Counted from the stretch's first letter, positions 35,030 through 48,336 are shown. The stretch is 64,000 nt of DNA from Triplophysa rosa (GCF_024868665.1 NC_079891.1:29838665-29902664), one strand, 5' to 3'. The notes: generated by a model from the letters alone, not told the origin. Program-made: numbers and translations.

Positions 35030-37129
35030 TTAAATGCATCCCAATTGTACGCTTTTTCAATACAGAATCGTATACAAGAGCTCCGCTACTTTTCATAATT
35101 ACGTTCGAGTCTGGATGTTTTGCTAAGAGTTTTTTCTACAGCGCGTCTGCAGTGTTGACGGCAGTGATCCGTTTCGGATGTGCCACCAGGAGCAGACACC
35201 GTAGGATCCTGTTGCTTTGGCATTAGTTGTCTTTGGTGCTTCAGTGTATCAATGTCATTCATTACGGGGATGTGCTCTGGTATTGTTGAAAAGAGCGTAG
35301 ATGGTACAAAAAGATGCAGTGTCAGTAAGTACAGTACACTTTGGTTTCCCCTTAATTTCATTTCAAGTCATTTTATCCAATACATTACAAACTCAGCATA
35401 AACATTGTTGAGCTCAATTGTTCTAGATGCTAAACTAAATTAATAACGGAAATTAGCAATTACATAATTGCTTCCTGCAACTTTATGCCAGGTAATCCTG
35501 TTTGTGTCTTCCTCTGTGGAGGACCAAGGCCAGTCCTCTATCACAGGACGTATTGGCATAGATAGAAAATCAAATGTCAATATGTTAAAACAGACGTCAG
35601 ATGAAAAGACGAGTTGGTGTGATGAGTTAGTGTTGGCAGGTTTATTCAGCATATGTTCTGTCCCATCACTTCAGGTCAGCTGTGCACGCAGCAGAAATTG
35701 TGACTCATGATTCTGAGAAGTGATGTCACTGCTGTTTCTGATCCTTTCCAGTGACTCCACAATCCTTCACGATAACAGCTGGAGGAAAAAGGTTGTAAAC
35801 TATGTATAATGATAAACCTGTCACCACATCATTTCGACCTCATGTGAGCTGAACCAGTTCTAACTTATAGTATTATCTAACAGGTTACACAAGAATAGAA
35901 ATATCACTTTACAGACAATGTATATTTATTGAACACATTGGCTGTATTTACACTGTCAACCAAAGTCAGAATTGTTTGTGATCTGGCATAGATTGGATAT
36001 TGTTGTATGCATGTTAATGGCAAAAGACCTATGAGATACGATTTTTGGGCATTCAGATTTGGGCCTCCTTCAGAATCCATGTTTGTAGGAGATTTACGTC
36101 CTTGTGCTTAATCTGTTTATCTTAAAACTTTCCAGGGCTTTTGGCCTAATTACACACCAGCTTTTATTCATTTATATCTTTAAACTATCTTTTATATAAT
36201 AATACTTGTTTTAGGCCACAATATGACCATTAAGCTAATGCCAGGAGTCACATTTGGCCATTCTGAATGGTTCTTTTTAAGACATTTGGTTGTAAATGCG
36301 ACATGACCCATATTCTGCATAGAGGGGACAGGTAAAAATACAGCAAAACGAGGAGTAAATACTACGGTCTTTTCTAAGAAGATGCACTAAACTTGGATGC
36401 ACACATGTTTTTTCGTTATCTGACAATGGGCTCGAGAGGGCTGGCACTATAAGTTCTGTCAATGCCAGAAAAAATACAGGTAGGCTAAAAGTTTTAGGGG
36501 AGAAGCCTTGTTGAAAAAGATTCTCTAAACTCGGAAGTCCCAAGTGTTGTGATAGAATGAGATGGAGTTAGTGTCTGTCTGAACTCTGCAAGATAGCTCA
36601 GATCCAGCAGGGCTGTCACAGCGCATAAACACACACATACACACCGAATGGAACGTGCACATATGCACTCGACTAGCATCGGCACGCAGGCTGCTTGGCA
36701 GGGGGCGTGTCCTGGAGGGTGAGTGGGCGGGAGCACATCTGTGACTGGCAGTTGATGGACAGCTGCGGTGTGCGTGCATGTCAGTGGCGTGGATTGATGG
36801 TACATCCATGCCAGGATTCAGACTGCGAAAGAGGAATTAGCCCGAAGAGGAGATGGAATCCCGCTGTCACAAACTCGTCAAGCTCATGCCGCGCTGTGCC
36901 GCTAACTTGGAGAGAGAGAGAGATGGAGGGATACGTACATTTTGTGTGTGATGATTTGCAAAAAAAGAGTAGCCCTTATATTACAACAGCATTTATGAAT
37001 TGCATTTTTTTATACAGTTTTGCTTTTTTCTTACCTTGCTTATGTTTGCCTCTCATAGAGATGGAAAAAACAAGAGGAATGTTTAAACATATACAGACAA
37101 AAGGTAAAGCTTTCTTGCATTCGTCTTAA

Positions 37130-37345
37130 AGGGATAGTTCACCCAAAAACGATGTCATTGTTTTCTTTTCATTTCAAACCTGTATGACTTTCTTTCTTCT
37201 GCAGAACACAAAAGGAGATATTTTGAAGATAGTTGGTAACCGAACAGCGCCGGCACCCATTCGCTTCTATTGCATGGACACAAAACCAATGCTAGTCAAT
37301 GGGTGCCGGTTAACAACATTCTTCAAAATATCTTCAAAAAGTGTT
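37130..37345. mobile_element. TTAA MITE, right end truncated
   Basis: TTAA at 37126-37129 precedes AGGGATAGTTCACCC. The interior has AACACAAAAGGAGATATTTTG and the mirrored CTTCAAAATATCTTC with GGCACCCATT/AATGGGTGCC arms. No right terminus or TTAA follows; the copy ends near the mirrored arm. Confidence 0.78.
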
Positions 37346-37614
37346 GTCCTTAAAGCGGGAGGTAACACACGTAGTCTGAGCCAATCTCATATTAATCTTG
37401 AGCCAATTTTATAAAAGACAGATACAGCTGTACGATTATTTCCGAAAACAGGTGAGCCCCTGGAGGTGTGGAGGGGGGAACTACAGCACGAGCACACAAT
37501 ACATCATCGCATTCTCCCTTAACTGTTGACTCACTATAAGTTTGTGTTGTTTACATAATGCACATATGCGCCAATTGCCAACAAAACACAGACATTTGAC
37601 TCTGGTTCACTTAC

Positions 37615-37759
37615 GGGGTGCGGTTCATGTCCGGCATCTTTTAGCACATGGACCGCTCCATCTGTCAGTTTCAATTGATCTCTAAATTCAACATTATATC
37701 CACAGTTTATATAACATTCCTCACTGAAATGTAGTGAACAAACAAACATAGCTGAACTT
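37615..37759 (-). pseudogene. Second THAP-domain exon (minus strand), C-terminal half
   Basis: On the minus strand an acceptor gtgcttgcag precedes 145 bases, followed by donor gtaagt. The exon reads SSAMFVCSLHFSEECYINCG and continues through DQLKLTDGAVHVLKD to PHP. CSLHF supplies the THAP Cys-x2-His pair and GAVHVL the AVPT-like box. The N-terminal Cys-x-Cys half would lie in an upstream exon, which I did not identify. The open frame extends beyond both splice sites (37534-37938), but the flanks carry no THAP similarity. It is not the same family as the 25371 exon by sequence. Likely a relic of a transposon-type gene; whether any full gene surrounds it is unknown. Confidence 0.6.
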
Positions 37760-37984
37760 CTGCAAGCACATTGATGGGCGTGCTCTTTCTCTCGCTCTAG
37801 CTGGTTGATGCGTAGGAGTGCTTTTCCGGGAGAGTTGCCCAATAAGGGACTAAGAAAAGTTGTTACGTAAGGGAATTTCATGTTCGAAAAAAACTTTCCG
37901 AAACCTGTACGACCCTTGGGGGAGTGTATCGAGCACAAATATATTATGTCATACGCCCAACTCGTTTTTTGACAAGTTTAAACT

Positions 37985-38121
37985 GAACACATCTCTGTGG
38001 GACAACACATTTTGTGTTACTTTTAACACAACTTGTGTTGTCCCTTTCACACAAAAGGTGTTAAAATAACATAGTATAACACAAACAATGTTAATAATAA
38101 CATATTCTTTTTTAAGAGTGT
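37985..38121. repeat. MITE fragment (AACACAA motifs, AAGAGTGTA end)
   Basis: Alternating AACACAA/TTGTGTT motifs end in CTTTTTTAAGAGTGTA, the right terminus style of hAT MITEs. The left terminus is absent. Confidence 0.45.
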
Positions 38122-39018
38122 AGACATTGTAGAAGAAGACCATTCATAAGAAATGTATTTACAAAGGAATTGATGAGGTATGTGGTTATCTGCCAGCACC
38201 ATATTGGACAGATGTGTGTGTGTTTCATAGTGAACAAACCACCTGTCTCCTTAACAAGCCACATTGCAGCAGAGACGCCGCATCCGCTCTCATGCAAATT
38301 CTCTCGAGTTTTGTTTGTTTGTGTGTTATGATATTCAAAAAGGTCAAAGTCTTGGATGACATTCACTTCAGCTCTGTGTGTGTGTGGCCCTGTGCCTCAT
38401 TTCGGCCCCCTTCCTGTTTTGCCTTTCGGTCTTGCACCCCTTTTTTACACCATCAATACTTCCTGACTATGTAAGCATGAACGTGCCTGTGTCAAAAACA
38501 AATAATACATGCGCATACACGCACGCCTGCTTATGCATACGCACAGACTCGCGTCTCATTTGCTGTTCTTCTTGACCAGAGGATTGTCGGTTTGGTGTAG
38601 CGCTGCACCGAAGGGCAAATATTAACTATGCTCAACTAACTTTCTCCTTCCCTGTCCCTGTTTTATCCGTTCTTCCAGTTTATCCTCAGATGGGAGTCAA
38701 CCACTCGGCAACAATGATTCCCTAATTGGTGTTAAAGTCCCCTGTAACTACTTTTTGCATAATAGAATGTATAATGATGCCTGTGCTGTGCCTTTGAGGG
38801 CTAATCGTCCTGCTCTGAGCGCCGCTCTCCACGTCTCCTTGTTAGCGCCATCATTAATGCGGATCTCTTTAAAATGCTGTAGCATTTTCTCATTGACTAA
38901 TCCTTGTTAAAAAAATGGAAGAACAAACTGATTGATTGGGGTGAAAGAGAGAGAGAGAGATGCTGCTTAACCATTCACCAATTACAGTGTAGTATGTTTT
39001 GTTTAGGGAGATCTTATG

Positions 39019-39305
<287 letters not shown>

Positions 39306-39520
39306 CTGTGTCATCTGACTTCTCTGTTTCTCCGTCGATATGTCCTCTCGCTCTCCATCTGTTCTCCTAATCTCTCACTGTCTCGACTCTCCCCCTCTCT
39401 CTCTATCTCCTTAGTTCTCTTGTCATCATTCCTCCCTCTTTCCTCTCATATCGGTTTCTCTTCTTCTTTCTCATGTGTAGTTGTTTTGTTTTAGAGCTTA
39501 ATGATGTTAATACGAACGAG

Positions 39521-39578
39521 TTTTTTTTTTTCTTTTTTTTTTTTCTCTTTTTTTTTCCTTTTTGTGGGGGTTTTTTTT

Positions 39579-39610
<32 letters not shown>

Positions 39611-39837
39611 TTTTTGTTTTATTTTTTTTTTAGTTTCTTTTTTTTTGTGTTGAGATATATTTTTTTTTTCTTTATATTTTGTTTTTTCTCTTTTGTTTCT
39701 TTTCTTTTTTTCTCTCTCTCTTTTTCTCGTTTTTTTTTTCTTTTTGTTTTTTTTCTTTTTCTTTTTCTTTTCTCTCTCTTTGTTTTTTTTTCTCTTTTTT
39801 GTTTTCCTTTTTTTAGTTCTTTTTTTTTTTGTTTCTT

Positions 39838-39876
<39 letters not shown>

Positions 39877-39971
39877 CTCTCTTTTCTCTTGTTTTTTTTT
39901 TTTTTTTTTTTTTTTTTTTTGTTTTTTTTTTTTTTTTTTTTTTTATTTTTTTTTTTTTTTTTCCCTTTTGT

Positions 39972-40008
<37 letters not shown>

Positions 40009-40065
40009 TTTTCTCCTTTTTTGTGTTTTTTTTTTTTTTTTTTTTTCTTTCATTTTTTTCATATT
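39521..40065. repeat. T-rich low-complexity tract
   Basis: About 545 bases are nearly all T with scattered C and G and only a few A. Homopolymer runs reach 30-40 T. Long open frames on both strands are Phe- or Lys-only translations. Length and base accuracy in such a tract depend on the sequencing platform, so its true length is uncertain. Confidence 0.9.
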
Positions 40066-40134
40066 CTCTTTTTTTCTCTGTGCCATCTTTGCTGTTTCTG
40101 TCATTTTGTCTGCTCCCACTCTCTACTGACCTCT

Positions 40135-40199
40135 CTTCCTCTCTCTCTCCTCTCCTCTCCTCTCCTCTCCTCTCCTCTCCTCTCCCCCCTCCCCTCTCC
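40135..40199. repeat. (CTCCT)n pentanucleotide repeat
   Basis: About 7-8 units of CTCCT-type sequence (TCTCCTCTCCTC...) form the 3' end of the long pyrimidine block. Just beyond, 40202-40275 is a MITE-like fragment with TTAAATTAATGTGTTA motifs. Confidence 0.85.
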
Positions 40200-41767
40200 A
40201 CAAAATCAGCACATGTTAAATTAATGTGTTAAATAGCATAACACTAGTAATGTGTTAATAGACACATCCTTTTTAAAGGGATAAGAGTTTATTAATTACC
40301 TATGCTAGGTTGTTTCAACCAAACTGCCGGGGATATTTCAACCCATGGTTGGGTAACAACAACCCAAATGTTAACTTATAACCCAACGGCTCAGATTCAG
40401 AGATCATCTGAACAGGCAAGAAGGGCTGCGCTGCAGTGAGCAACCATTAGCTAGTACACCGCGATGTGTTTGAACCAACCCTAAAATCAAAAAATTATTC
40501 ATACACAATTTAGTTGGGATATTGTAATATTACTGCTAATGGAAGTTTCATACTGAGACCTTTGATTGGGACAGATACACACATGTGCTCTTACTCACCA
40601 CCAACACATGATTAAACAGAAAAAGAATCACACATGCAGTGAGACACGCACTGAGAAAGGACCTTGGGTCTGTCTGAATGGTGATCACCTGGTGGTTCGG
40701 AGATGAGAAATGGGAATGTGAGTGTGAAGCTAATTTGATGGAAATTTATTTTCATTTACCAGAGGAAATGCGTTTTATGTGTACCGTTCTTATTTCATGC
40801 TCACAGATTTTTAGATTAATTTTTTCACATGAGTGGCAAAAAGTTTAATAAGGCTTATTTTCCTTTTTTAAAAAAACATGAATTTAGCAGTACGCCAGTT
40901 CACAGATGAAAGAAACGCACAAGGAAAACACCCCGCGAGGGGAAACATTAGACTCCTGAAGCAGAATAATTCAAACTAATCCTCAGTTCATGTGTATGTG
41001 GCCCCTGACATTCACTTGTTGAAACAGTTTGTATGTTAATACAGAGTGTTATCAGGCTACGTTTTTGTAATATTATATGGCATTCAACCTATTAGGCATA
41101 TAAGCAATACAAAGCAAAGCACGTTGGAAAAGTTTTGTGACCGATAAAGTGACGTGGAAGATAAGATTTTGTTTAGAAGTATCTACTTGATGATAGACTT
41201 GTGGGTTTGAATTTTATTTTACTCTGAAGGATAAAGTATCTTTAGTGTTTTTACTTTGGAAGAATTTTGCTTCCATACGTTATAAAGCATAGCATATATC
41301 ATACTTTTCACTCAACTACATTTGATAAATACATGTCAATTTTGCTTTAAAAACAGTACATTAATACTTTCTTAATTTTCCTTAAGTATTTTTCAAAAAA
41401 ATTGTTTTACTTGAGTAAAAGTGAGATAGTAGATTTTTAATGTACTTAAGTAATAAATAAACACAACAATTTTATTTTATGAAATGTAGTGGAGTAAAAA
41501 ATATAATATATGCTTTGTAATGTAGTGAAGTAAAAATTTCCCAAAGTAAAAAAAACCTCAAGTCCTTCACACCTCTGGTTTGAATCTAGTTTGCGTCGTA
41601 TATCCTTATCTTCTTTCTCACCAATAATTTCTTGTATCCCCACTACTGTGTCTGTTAGTAAAATGTTGTGCCTTCATTAAGATTTGTTTGTATATGTTTT
41701 GACAAATAGTTCGGTGAGTGGGAGGCATGTCTATGCTGAGACAGATTTCACACACAATTTCCAAAAA

Positions 41768-42155
41768 CAAGAATAGTAACCTAAAAATACAAATTCTGTC
41801 ATTATTTACTTAACCTCGCCATTACAAACAAACCCATATAAGTTTCCTTTTTAAAAGTTTGAAGACTGACTTGATCTGTTTTTTGTCTAATGAAAAGATC
41901 AAAGAAGACCAACTTTTTGTTTTGTTTCTAACCCAAATGCTTTCCATTTTTTTGAAGGGGTGCGTTTGCTTCCTTTTAGTGCTTGAAATAGTGTATTAAG
42001 TCCTCATTCATTATAACTGCATGAAAAATAAAGACCAACTCAATGTTCCCAATGTCTCCTCTTGTATTTCACGGTAGAAAGAAATTCATACAGGTTTGAA
42101 ATGACATGTGGTTGTGTAAATGATGACTCAATTTTCTTTCTTGGGTAAACCCATC
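41768..42155. mobile_element. Degraded TTAA-family MITE
   Basis: The left side AATTCTGTCATTATTTACTT and right side GTAAATGATGACTCAATTTT...GGGTAAACCCATCC-TTAA match the inner termini of the AGGGATAGTTCACCC family with many changes. The left TTAA is lost. This is an old copy. Confidence 0.5.
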
Positions 42156-44050
42156 CTTAAAACGTTGAACAGCTTATGAACACAGTGACGTAAGGCACAT
42201 CCTGTTTTGTAGGTTTTTCTCTGATTGGCTGCGCTCTATTCAAAAGACAGCTCTGAATGAGAATAATGCTGTGAGTTTGTCAGAGTAGAGGAGACATCCA
42301 TGCATAATTTAGCAGTGTAATGAATGCAGGACGTCTGTGTGTGCTTGTGTCAAAATGATCAAGCTCTTAAGAAGATGTGGAGAGATCGCTTCCTCATTGA
42401 AAGAGACAGGATCTGTCCGGTGACGACTGTCTTTGTGTGTGTGTCTGTAAAACAATATACTATATCAGTCTAAATGAGTTATATTTATACATATACAAAG
42501 AAAAAAGGCATGTGTATGTATAAACATGATATCTCTCTCTCATTTTCACTTCCTCTCTCTTTCCCTGGAGGGTGAGCGATAAAGACCTGGCATCTCAGAC
42601 TGGCCCCAGTGGCATTTGGAACTGTCACAACCAACCAATGAGAATCCTCCGGAATAGGAGGTTGCCACGGGGACCATGAGGGTTGCCAAGGCGCCTCTCA
42701 GAACGCCTGTCCTGCTCCCGTCACTCAAATACAAAACCAGACTAGGGTTTGAGTCGTAGGGACTCTTTTACGCCAGACTGTTCCTGTCATGGCAGCCCAG
42801 GGCCCAATGCGTCGCCCCCAGCCCTTAAATCCATATGTATCAAAATGACTGCGTATATCTTTGATGAGCACCGTCAACTATGAAAGTAGTACAAACGCAT
42901 TTTCTTTACATGACCCATAAACAAACTCTGATGCTTAGAGCGTGTGTGTTTGCGATTTGCTTGTTTGTTGGTTGGTGTGGTATGTGGTAAATGCAGAATT
43001 ACAGCACGCTAACACACGTTGTCCGTCGCGCAGACATCCAATGACATGGCTGTTTGTTCGGTGCCGAGGTTGCCTCGCCCTTTACGGCGTAATCTGCTAA
43101 CTCACCTGGAGCCGACACGCGGCCAGACGAACCCCGCTAATCCACCTGTGTAATCCACCGCGTGTGTTTATACGCACGCGAGCGTTTAGTCTCAGGATAG
43201 GGAATTGATTTAGAAGGGTAAACTCCCCGTTCGGAGTCCCCAGTTAATTAAATGCCAATTGGATTGGCCTGTGGACCTGAATGCTTCCTGTGCTGTGTCC
43301 AGTCACACATACGCACACACACACACATTATCATGTGACCTTTCTATTGTGCTCATCTACAGAACAACACTTCTGGACTTTTGAACTGGAATATCAATAG
43401 GCAGAATCGCCTCATTTATGTGCCCATGTATGCGTGTGTGTGTGTTTTGTGATAAATGATAGGTGATGCTGCCATGATTGACTGCTGTTCTTTAATAATG
43501 CAGATTTACGGTGACACTAATTATAATGATAATAAAGCTGGGTTAGAATGTGCCATGTGACTTATATTAGGAAAGCATGTGATCACCGACCTGAGATACA
43601 TTACATAAACATGTATTCATCCGGCAGCAACCTGGTGCCCTGCTCGAGGGTACAACAGTAGTATTGTAGCTTATGAAACTTCCCTTTTGAGATTTGAACC
43701 CACCCCCTATAGTTACCTTCTGAGGTCTTTATCTATTATGTCACAACACCGTTGAAATGATATGAATATTAAGAATTTGATTAGGTTCATTGCATATGGT
43801 TCTTCATCTGCTCATGCGGTCTCATATGCACTCAGACATGCCTAAAAAAACAAAAGCTGTTTTTAGCTGTGTTACACAATAGTAGAGATGTTACATAAGA
43901 GGTGAGGAGCAGCTGTGTTGGGACTATGGCAGCAGGCGATTGTACCCAGATGTTCTCAAATGATTGTAAAAGCAGGAGCTTAGAAATGTTTGGAATGAAA
44001 ACCTCATGTAGTACCATAGTAACCATAGTGAATGAGTCCTTATGACTTAA

Positions 44051-44454
44051 AGCCCCCGTGAACCGGAAGCTGCGATCGTTTTTCTTTGCGTATTTTGACG
44101 CATTTCTGAGTGAAATGGAATTTTGAATGAGAAAAATAGTGGGCGTGGCTTTCGTCTTTCTCTGCGATTTGATTGGATGTATAAAAACAGCCATTGCATT
44201 TTGAAATGGAACTGGCATCAGACTGACAGTTATAGGGAAGTAGTCAACGGATGCTCCACCCAAGCCGTCTATCTTACGTCATCTAAGATGGATAGTCATT
44301 ACGGAACGGAAGAGCATTTTCAGATTTTAACTAAAGATTATGAGGGCACACGCTTTTTAAAAACGGAATGACCCACATTGATAAACTATTTACAATAAAC
44401 GCTGCAATATTTCATGAAAAAATAGGCGTTGTCATTTTTTATTTCACTGGGACT
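44051..44454. mobile_element. TTAA-target MITE of a different family (AGCCCCCGTGAA ends)
   Basis: TTAA at 44047-44050 and 44455-44458 flank inverted ends AGCCCCCGTGAA and TTTCACTGGGACT. The interior includes GTGGGCGTGGC and an open frame (44123-44370) without a recognisable domain. The superfamily is probably the same TTAA group (Kolobok or piggyBac type). Confidence 0.65.
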
Positions 44455-46629
44455 TTAAAGGGGAAAATTGGGCTAGTTGTCACACTTTTCACTTTTGGGA
44501 ATATTTGTCAAGGGTGCTGTGTTTTTGAAAGTTTGTTTTTATAAAAGCATATATCTTACAGTCATATCTTCAAAAAACATTTGAAAGATTGTGTGTAAAA
44601 TCCTAAATGTCTTAAAGATCTTAACATATATCTTATTATAAGCCTTTAAAGTCTTATTATAAAATGTTAACGATTATTTAAATCTCAAAATAAAAATCTT
44701 ACGAGCCTTTATGCACAATTAAAAACATTTCTTGAAACAACAAAAACCTGAAGTTTAACAAAAGAAAAAACATTATTAAGAATAAGAATAAAATTCTTCT
44801 TATTAAAAATAAATCATTGTTAAAACAAATTGTGTAATTGTATCAATGATCTTGCCCTGATGTTTAAATGTTATACTTATTTTATATTCTATATATCTTG
44901 CCTCAATATATCCCAGTTTGCTGCACTCAGAAGAAAGACCTTGTGTGTTCTGTTCTGTTCTTTATTTTGTGGATACGGTGAGATAATTCATTATACAGTG
45001 AAAAGAGCAGCGTTGTGTGTTTACTCCTAATGAATCTCTGTCTCTGGCCACTAAAGGTCATGTTCTTTTACCTCAGTAACCTATTTACATCACCTGGTTT
45101 TTGCTTACAGATATAAGGCAGCAAGGCAAAAATAAATCTGCTTTACAAACAGAGCGTCTCTGTGTAAGAAACGGAGATATTAAACATGTGTGTTTGATAC
45201 ATTCACAGTGAACTGTCTGGCGTGACCCAAGATGTCATGGTTTGGCTCTTCTGGATATGTCGTAATGATAATCTTTTGGGGGCAAAAAAGCATCAGTTTC
45301 TGTTGATGTCACTGTCTTGTCTTGACTTCATTCTTTTGGGTCTCTGAAGCGATTAGTCACATGTCATTTATGGCTCAGGTGATTGGCTCTAAAAGTTGTT
45401 TGTGCCCAGTAACAAAGATGGCAGCAGGCAGGTCGGATATGTCTGAGCGGTCATGCACCAGCCAGTCGTATGCCGTTTAGTTCTCACAAACATCTTTCTC
45501 CAGGTATTATCTGTGGCATCATTACTGTATGCCATGCCATGACTAAACTGATGTTCTAGAGCCACATTTTTAACACTAAGCGATCAATTGCAAAATGTTT
45601 ATCTGCATCTTCTTATTGCTGAGCACATTTTAATCTGAATACAGATTGTTTCAGGTGGACAGAATATAAAGGAGTACAATCTGTGAAGAAAAAAAGCTCT
45701 TTTTAACAATCATCATAAATCATGAACCAGAAGTTTTAATGTTTTTCTCTCTCTTGAGGGCAGACCGAACTCTGAATTAATATTAATACAGAACCCTCGG
45801 AATAAAGTGAGTGAACTCCACAGAGACAAAGGTACAGCACTCCATATGTTGGGGAATCTCACCTCTGCTGTTTATAATGTCATTGAGAGGCAGTAATAGT
45901 GATGTGTGTTAATAAAGTCTGCAGTTTCTTATCAAGGTGACAAATACCTGAGTCAGCAGTGAGGTAGAGCAGACAGCGATGTACAGTATTAATAAAAACA
46001 CTGTGTACGTAGTCCACATACTGTACACACTAATATATAATATAGACTTCAATGTCTACCTTCTCATCTGTATCAAAACTGAACTTAGAGGCAATATTGT
46101 ATACTGGAAGATTACATATATATCAGCAGCAGTTTACTAGTGGCATTTTTTGAGCATACATTCTAAGTATATAGGGCATATTTGTGACTTTTTGACTTAT
46201 TTTTTTAATACTGGAATCCCACAATTGTAGTGCAATTGCATTTAAATGCAAACGTAAGCAGCCATGCTTGAAAATCACAAACCCTCCATAGCTGGAAAAC
46301 GAGCAGTCTTGAGACGACACCCTGAAAAGCGGGAACCTGCACCCCCCTGTGGTTGCTTTTCTAAATTTGGATGTCGAATTAGTACTAAATATTAATGCGT
46401 GTCATTTGCTCGGGATTTTATAACTAGTACTAGACATTATTTATTAAAGGGCTTGTAAAAATGCAATAGGTTATGATTTAGGGGATGGTATTTTCCAAAT
46501 TGAAAATCTGAGTTTGAGCATAATTTGTAATATTACGCTCAAGTTAATAATTTACTATTAAGAACATTAAGCATGAATTAAGGGTGTGTTGTTTAAGGTG
46601 TTGAAATACTGTGCTCTTAATTTCCTTAG

Positions 46630-46770
46630 AGTCCAGTATGGGGAAGGCATTAATTTCATGGTGGTGAAGCCCAGTAATCTGGCAGCATGGGAAATCAAGC
46701 AAGAAGTTGTGCCTGGCTCCTCCTCCCTCTCTATGTTCTGCCAGAGGACAGCTAGCTCCACCAATGAGAA
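46630..46770 (+). CDS. tmem132 (paralogue unresolved): TMEM132-family second visible coding exon (probably exon 3)
   Basis: The exon is 141 bp with acceptor ...ttccttag at 46622-46629 and donor gtaagt at 46771. Its first base completes the Arg codon begun by the exon ending at 13482. It then reads VQYGEGINFMVVKPSN, LAAWEIKQEVVPGSS and SLSMFCQRTASSTNE, and ends two bases into a codon. This matches the family segment that follows FTLR (usually a K-rich motif, GVN, a conserved W and a CQ(R/K) motif). In known members the next segment is the VMQ-DFE / TWQVEYP block. I found no exon encoding that block before base 64000, so intron 3 must exceed 17 kb. Length divisible by three and equal phase at both ends mean the exon could be skipped without a frameshift. 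The frame also opens leftward into intron, but the splice-phase match fixes the start. Confidence 0.88.
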
Positions 46771-46887
46771 GTAAGTACCATGGTGATGTAACTGTTCATA
46801 TATATTAGAAAATTGCTCATTTAATGTTCATATGGTGAATTTCATGCAATTTGTTAAGAACAGTCATTTAGCATTAAGTTATTTTAA

Positions 46888-47190
46888 AGGGCCAATTCAC
46901 CCTAAAATGAAAATTTTGTCATCATTTACTCACTCTCCTGTCATTTCAAACCTATAAAACTTTCGTTTTTCTGCAGAACACAAAAGAAGATATTTTGAAG
47001 AATGTTGGTAAGCGAACAATGGCGGTACCCATTGACTTCTATTGTATGCAGCCAAAACCAATGCAAGTCAATGTGTACCGCCATTGTTCGGTTACCAACG
47101 TTCTTCAAAATAGCATCTTTTGTGTCGCACAGGTTGTAAAAGACACGTGGATGAGTAAATGATGACAGACTTTTCATTTTCTGGGTGACT
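46888..47190. mobile_element. TTAA MITE, 117 bp after the second TMEM132 exon
   Basis: TTAA at 46884-46887 and 47191-47194. The left end AGGGCCAATTCACCCT is near-consensus; the right end (GGGTGACT) has lost several terminal bases. The interior has mirrored GCGAACAATGGCGGTACCC and GTACCGCCATTGTTCGGT arms. Confidence 0.8.
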
Positions 47191-48336
47191 TTAATGTGAA
47201 GATAATTGTGATTTAAATTGTAAAGTGTTTATTCAACGCAAAAGAATGTCATTTATTTCCTTTATGCTCTGACACAGAAAATGTTGTACATTGGTGTGAG
47301 CATCAGAATGCTTAGTGGTCTAAATGACTGTTTTGTTCTGTTCAGTTTTTGGGTCGGTAGAGAAAACGAGACGCAAAGCATCTTTGACACTTCAGACTGT
47401 TGCAGAAGGAACGATTAGCTCCGAGGCTTCTTAATCTGAACTCCTATTTCGTTTTGTGCCAATCACAGGCTCTTTTTCTTCCTATGAGGAGAGTCTCCTC
47501 TTCAGTGTAACAAATTCCACCTGAGTGCTTTTTAATCACCGCACACACTCTTTGATTGATTAAGCCCCACGAGTCCTCCTCCCTGGATTTGCCAGTGCGT
47601 TCGCCACGTCTCCGACATCCACTCCGCATTCTCGACTATTCAGCGGTTCCTCAGCATCTCCTTGGCTGCCTTCTCAGCTGTCCTCGTCTCGTGCAAATTA
47701 GCTCCTCTCGGCCCCCCTCGTCTCCCTGTAGCAGTCACCCTGACGACGGCTTCACCGTTAGCGCCGCTCTAGGTTAGCTCCCCGAGCGGCGTTAGGAAAG
47801 AGGAACGCCGAATGGGAATTCTAATAGACGTTTCTGCGATTTATGGGAGTCTGTCCTGATATCCAAAGCATGTAGAAATCTCCCAACGGCATGCGGAGGG
47901 AGAAATTTACGACCCGAGCGTCACCCTAAAGCTGTCATCGTCGCCGGTAATTGCTCGCCGCTCGTACTGGTGTGGTTTTTATATGGTGGGGAAAATTGGT
48001 TCCTGCACTTAAATGCTTCTTCTGATTCAGTTGTTGTGAGTCACACGCTGACAGGAGAGATGGAGCAGGAGAAGATGAATAATGAGAGAAAAAAGACTAG
48101 CTTTTATTAGTTTTGCCGGTCGCACGTTTAGCTGTCGCATAAATACAGCACCTGTAGGGCTTTACAATGGTGCACTTCACTCGCGGTTGCGACAAAAATG
48201 CCTAGACAAATGTTCCTTTCTTGCAACATGTAACATAAACAATGAGTGATGTCTAACTTGCTATCGCCAAATCTCAAGTGCTCAGACTTTTGAATGATGT
48301 TGCTTGCACGTTTTCAGGATTGAATGATCTGTAGAA

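Noticed and set aside
35086..35361. 91-codon minus-strand frame as a downstream exon of the 37615-37759 THAP gene
   Set aside because: The best acceptor (aacaataccag) would not keep the reading phase with the THAP exon donor, and no known domain is present.
39473..40232. Several long open frames on both strands (up to 236 codons)
   Set aside because: They are Phe- or Lys-only translations of the T-rich tract and have no protein character.
44123..44371. 82-codon plus-strand frame
   Set aside because: Lies wholly within a TTAA MITE and has no recognised domain.
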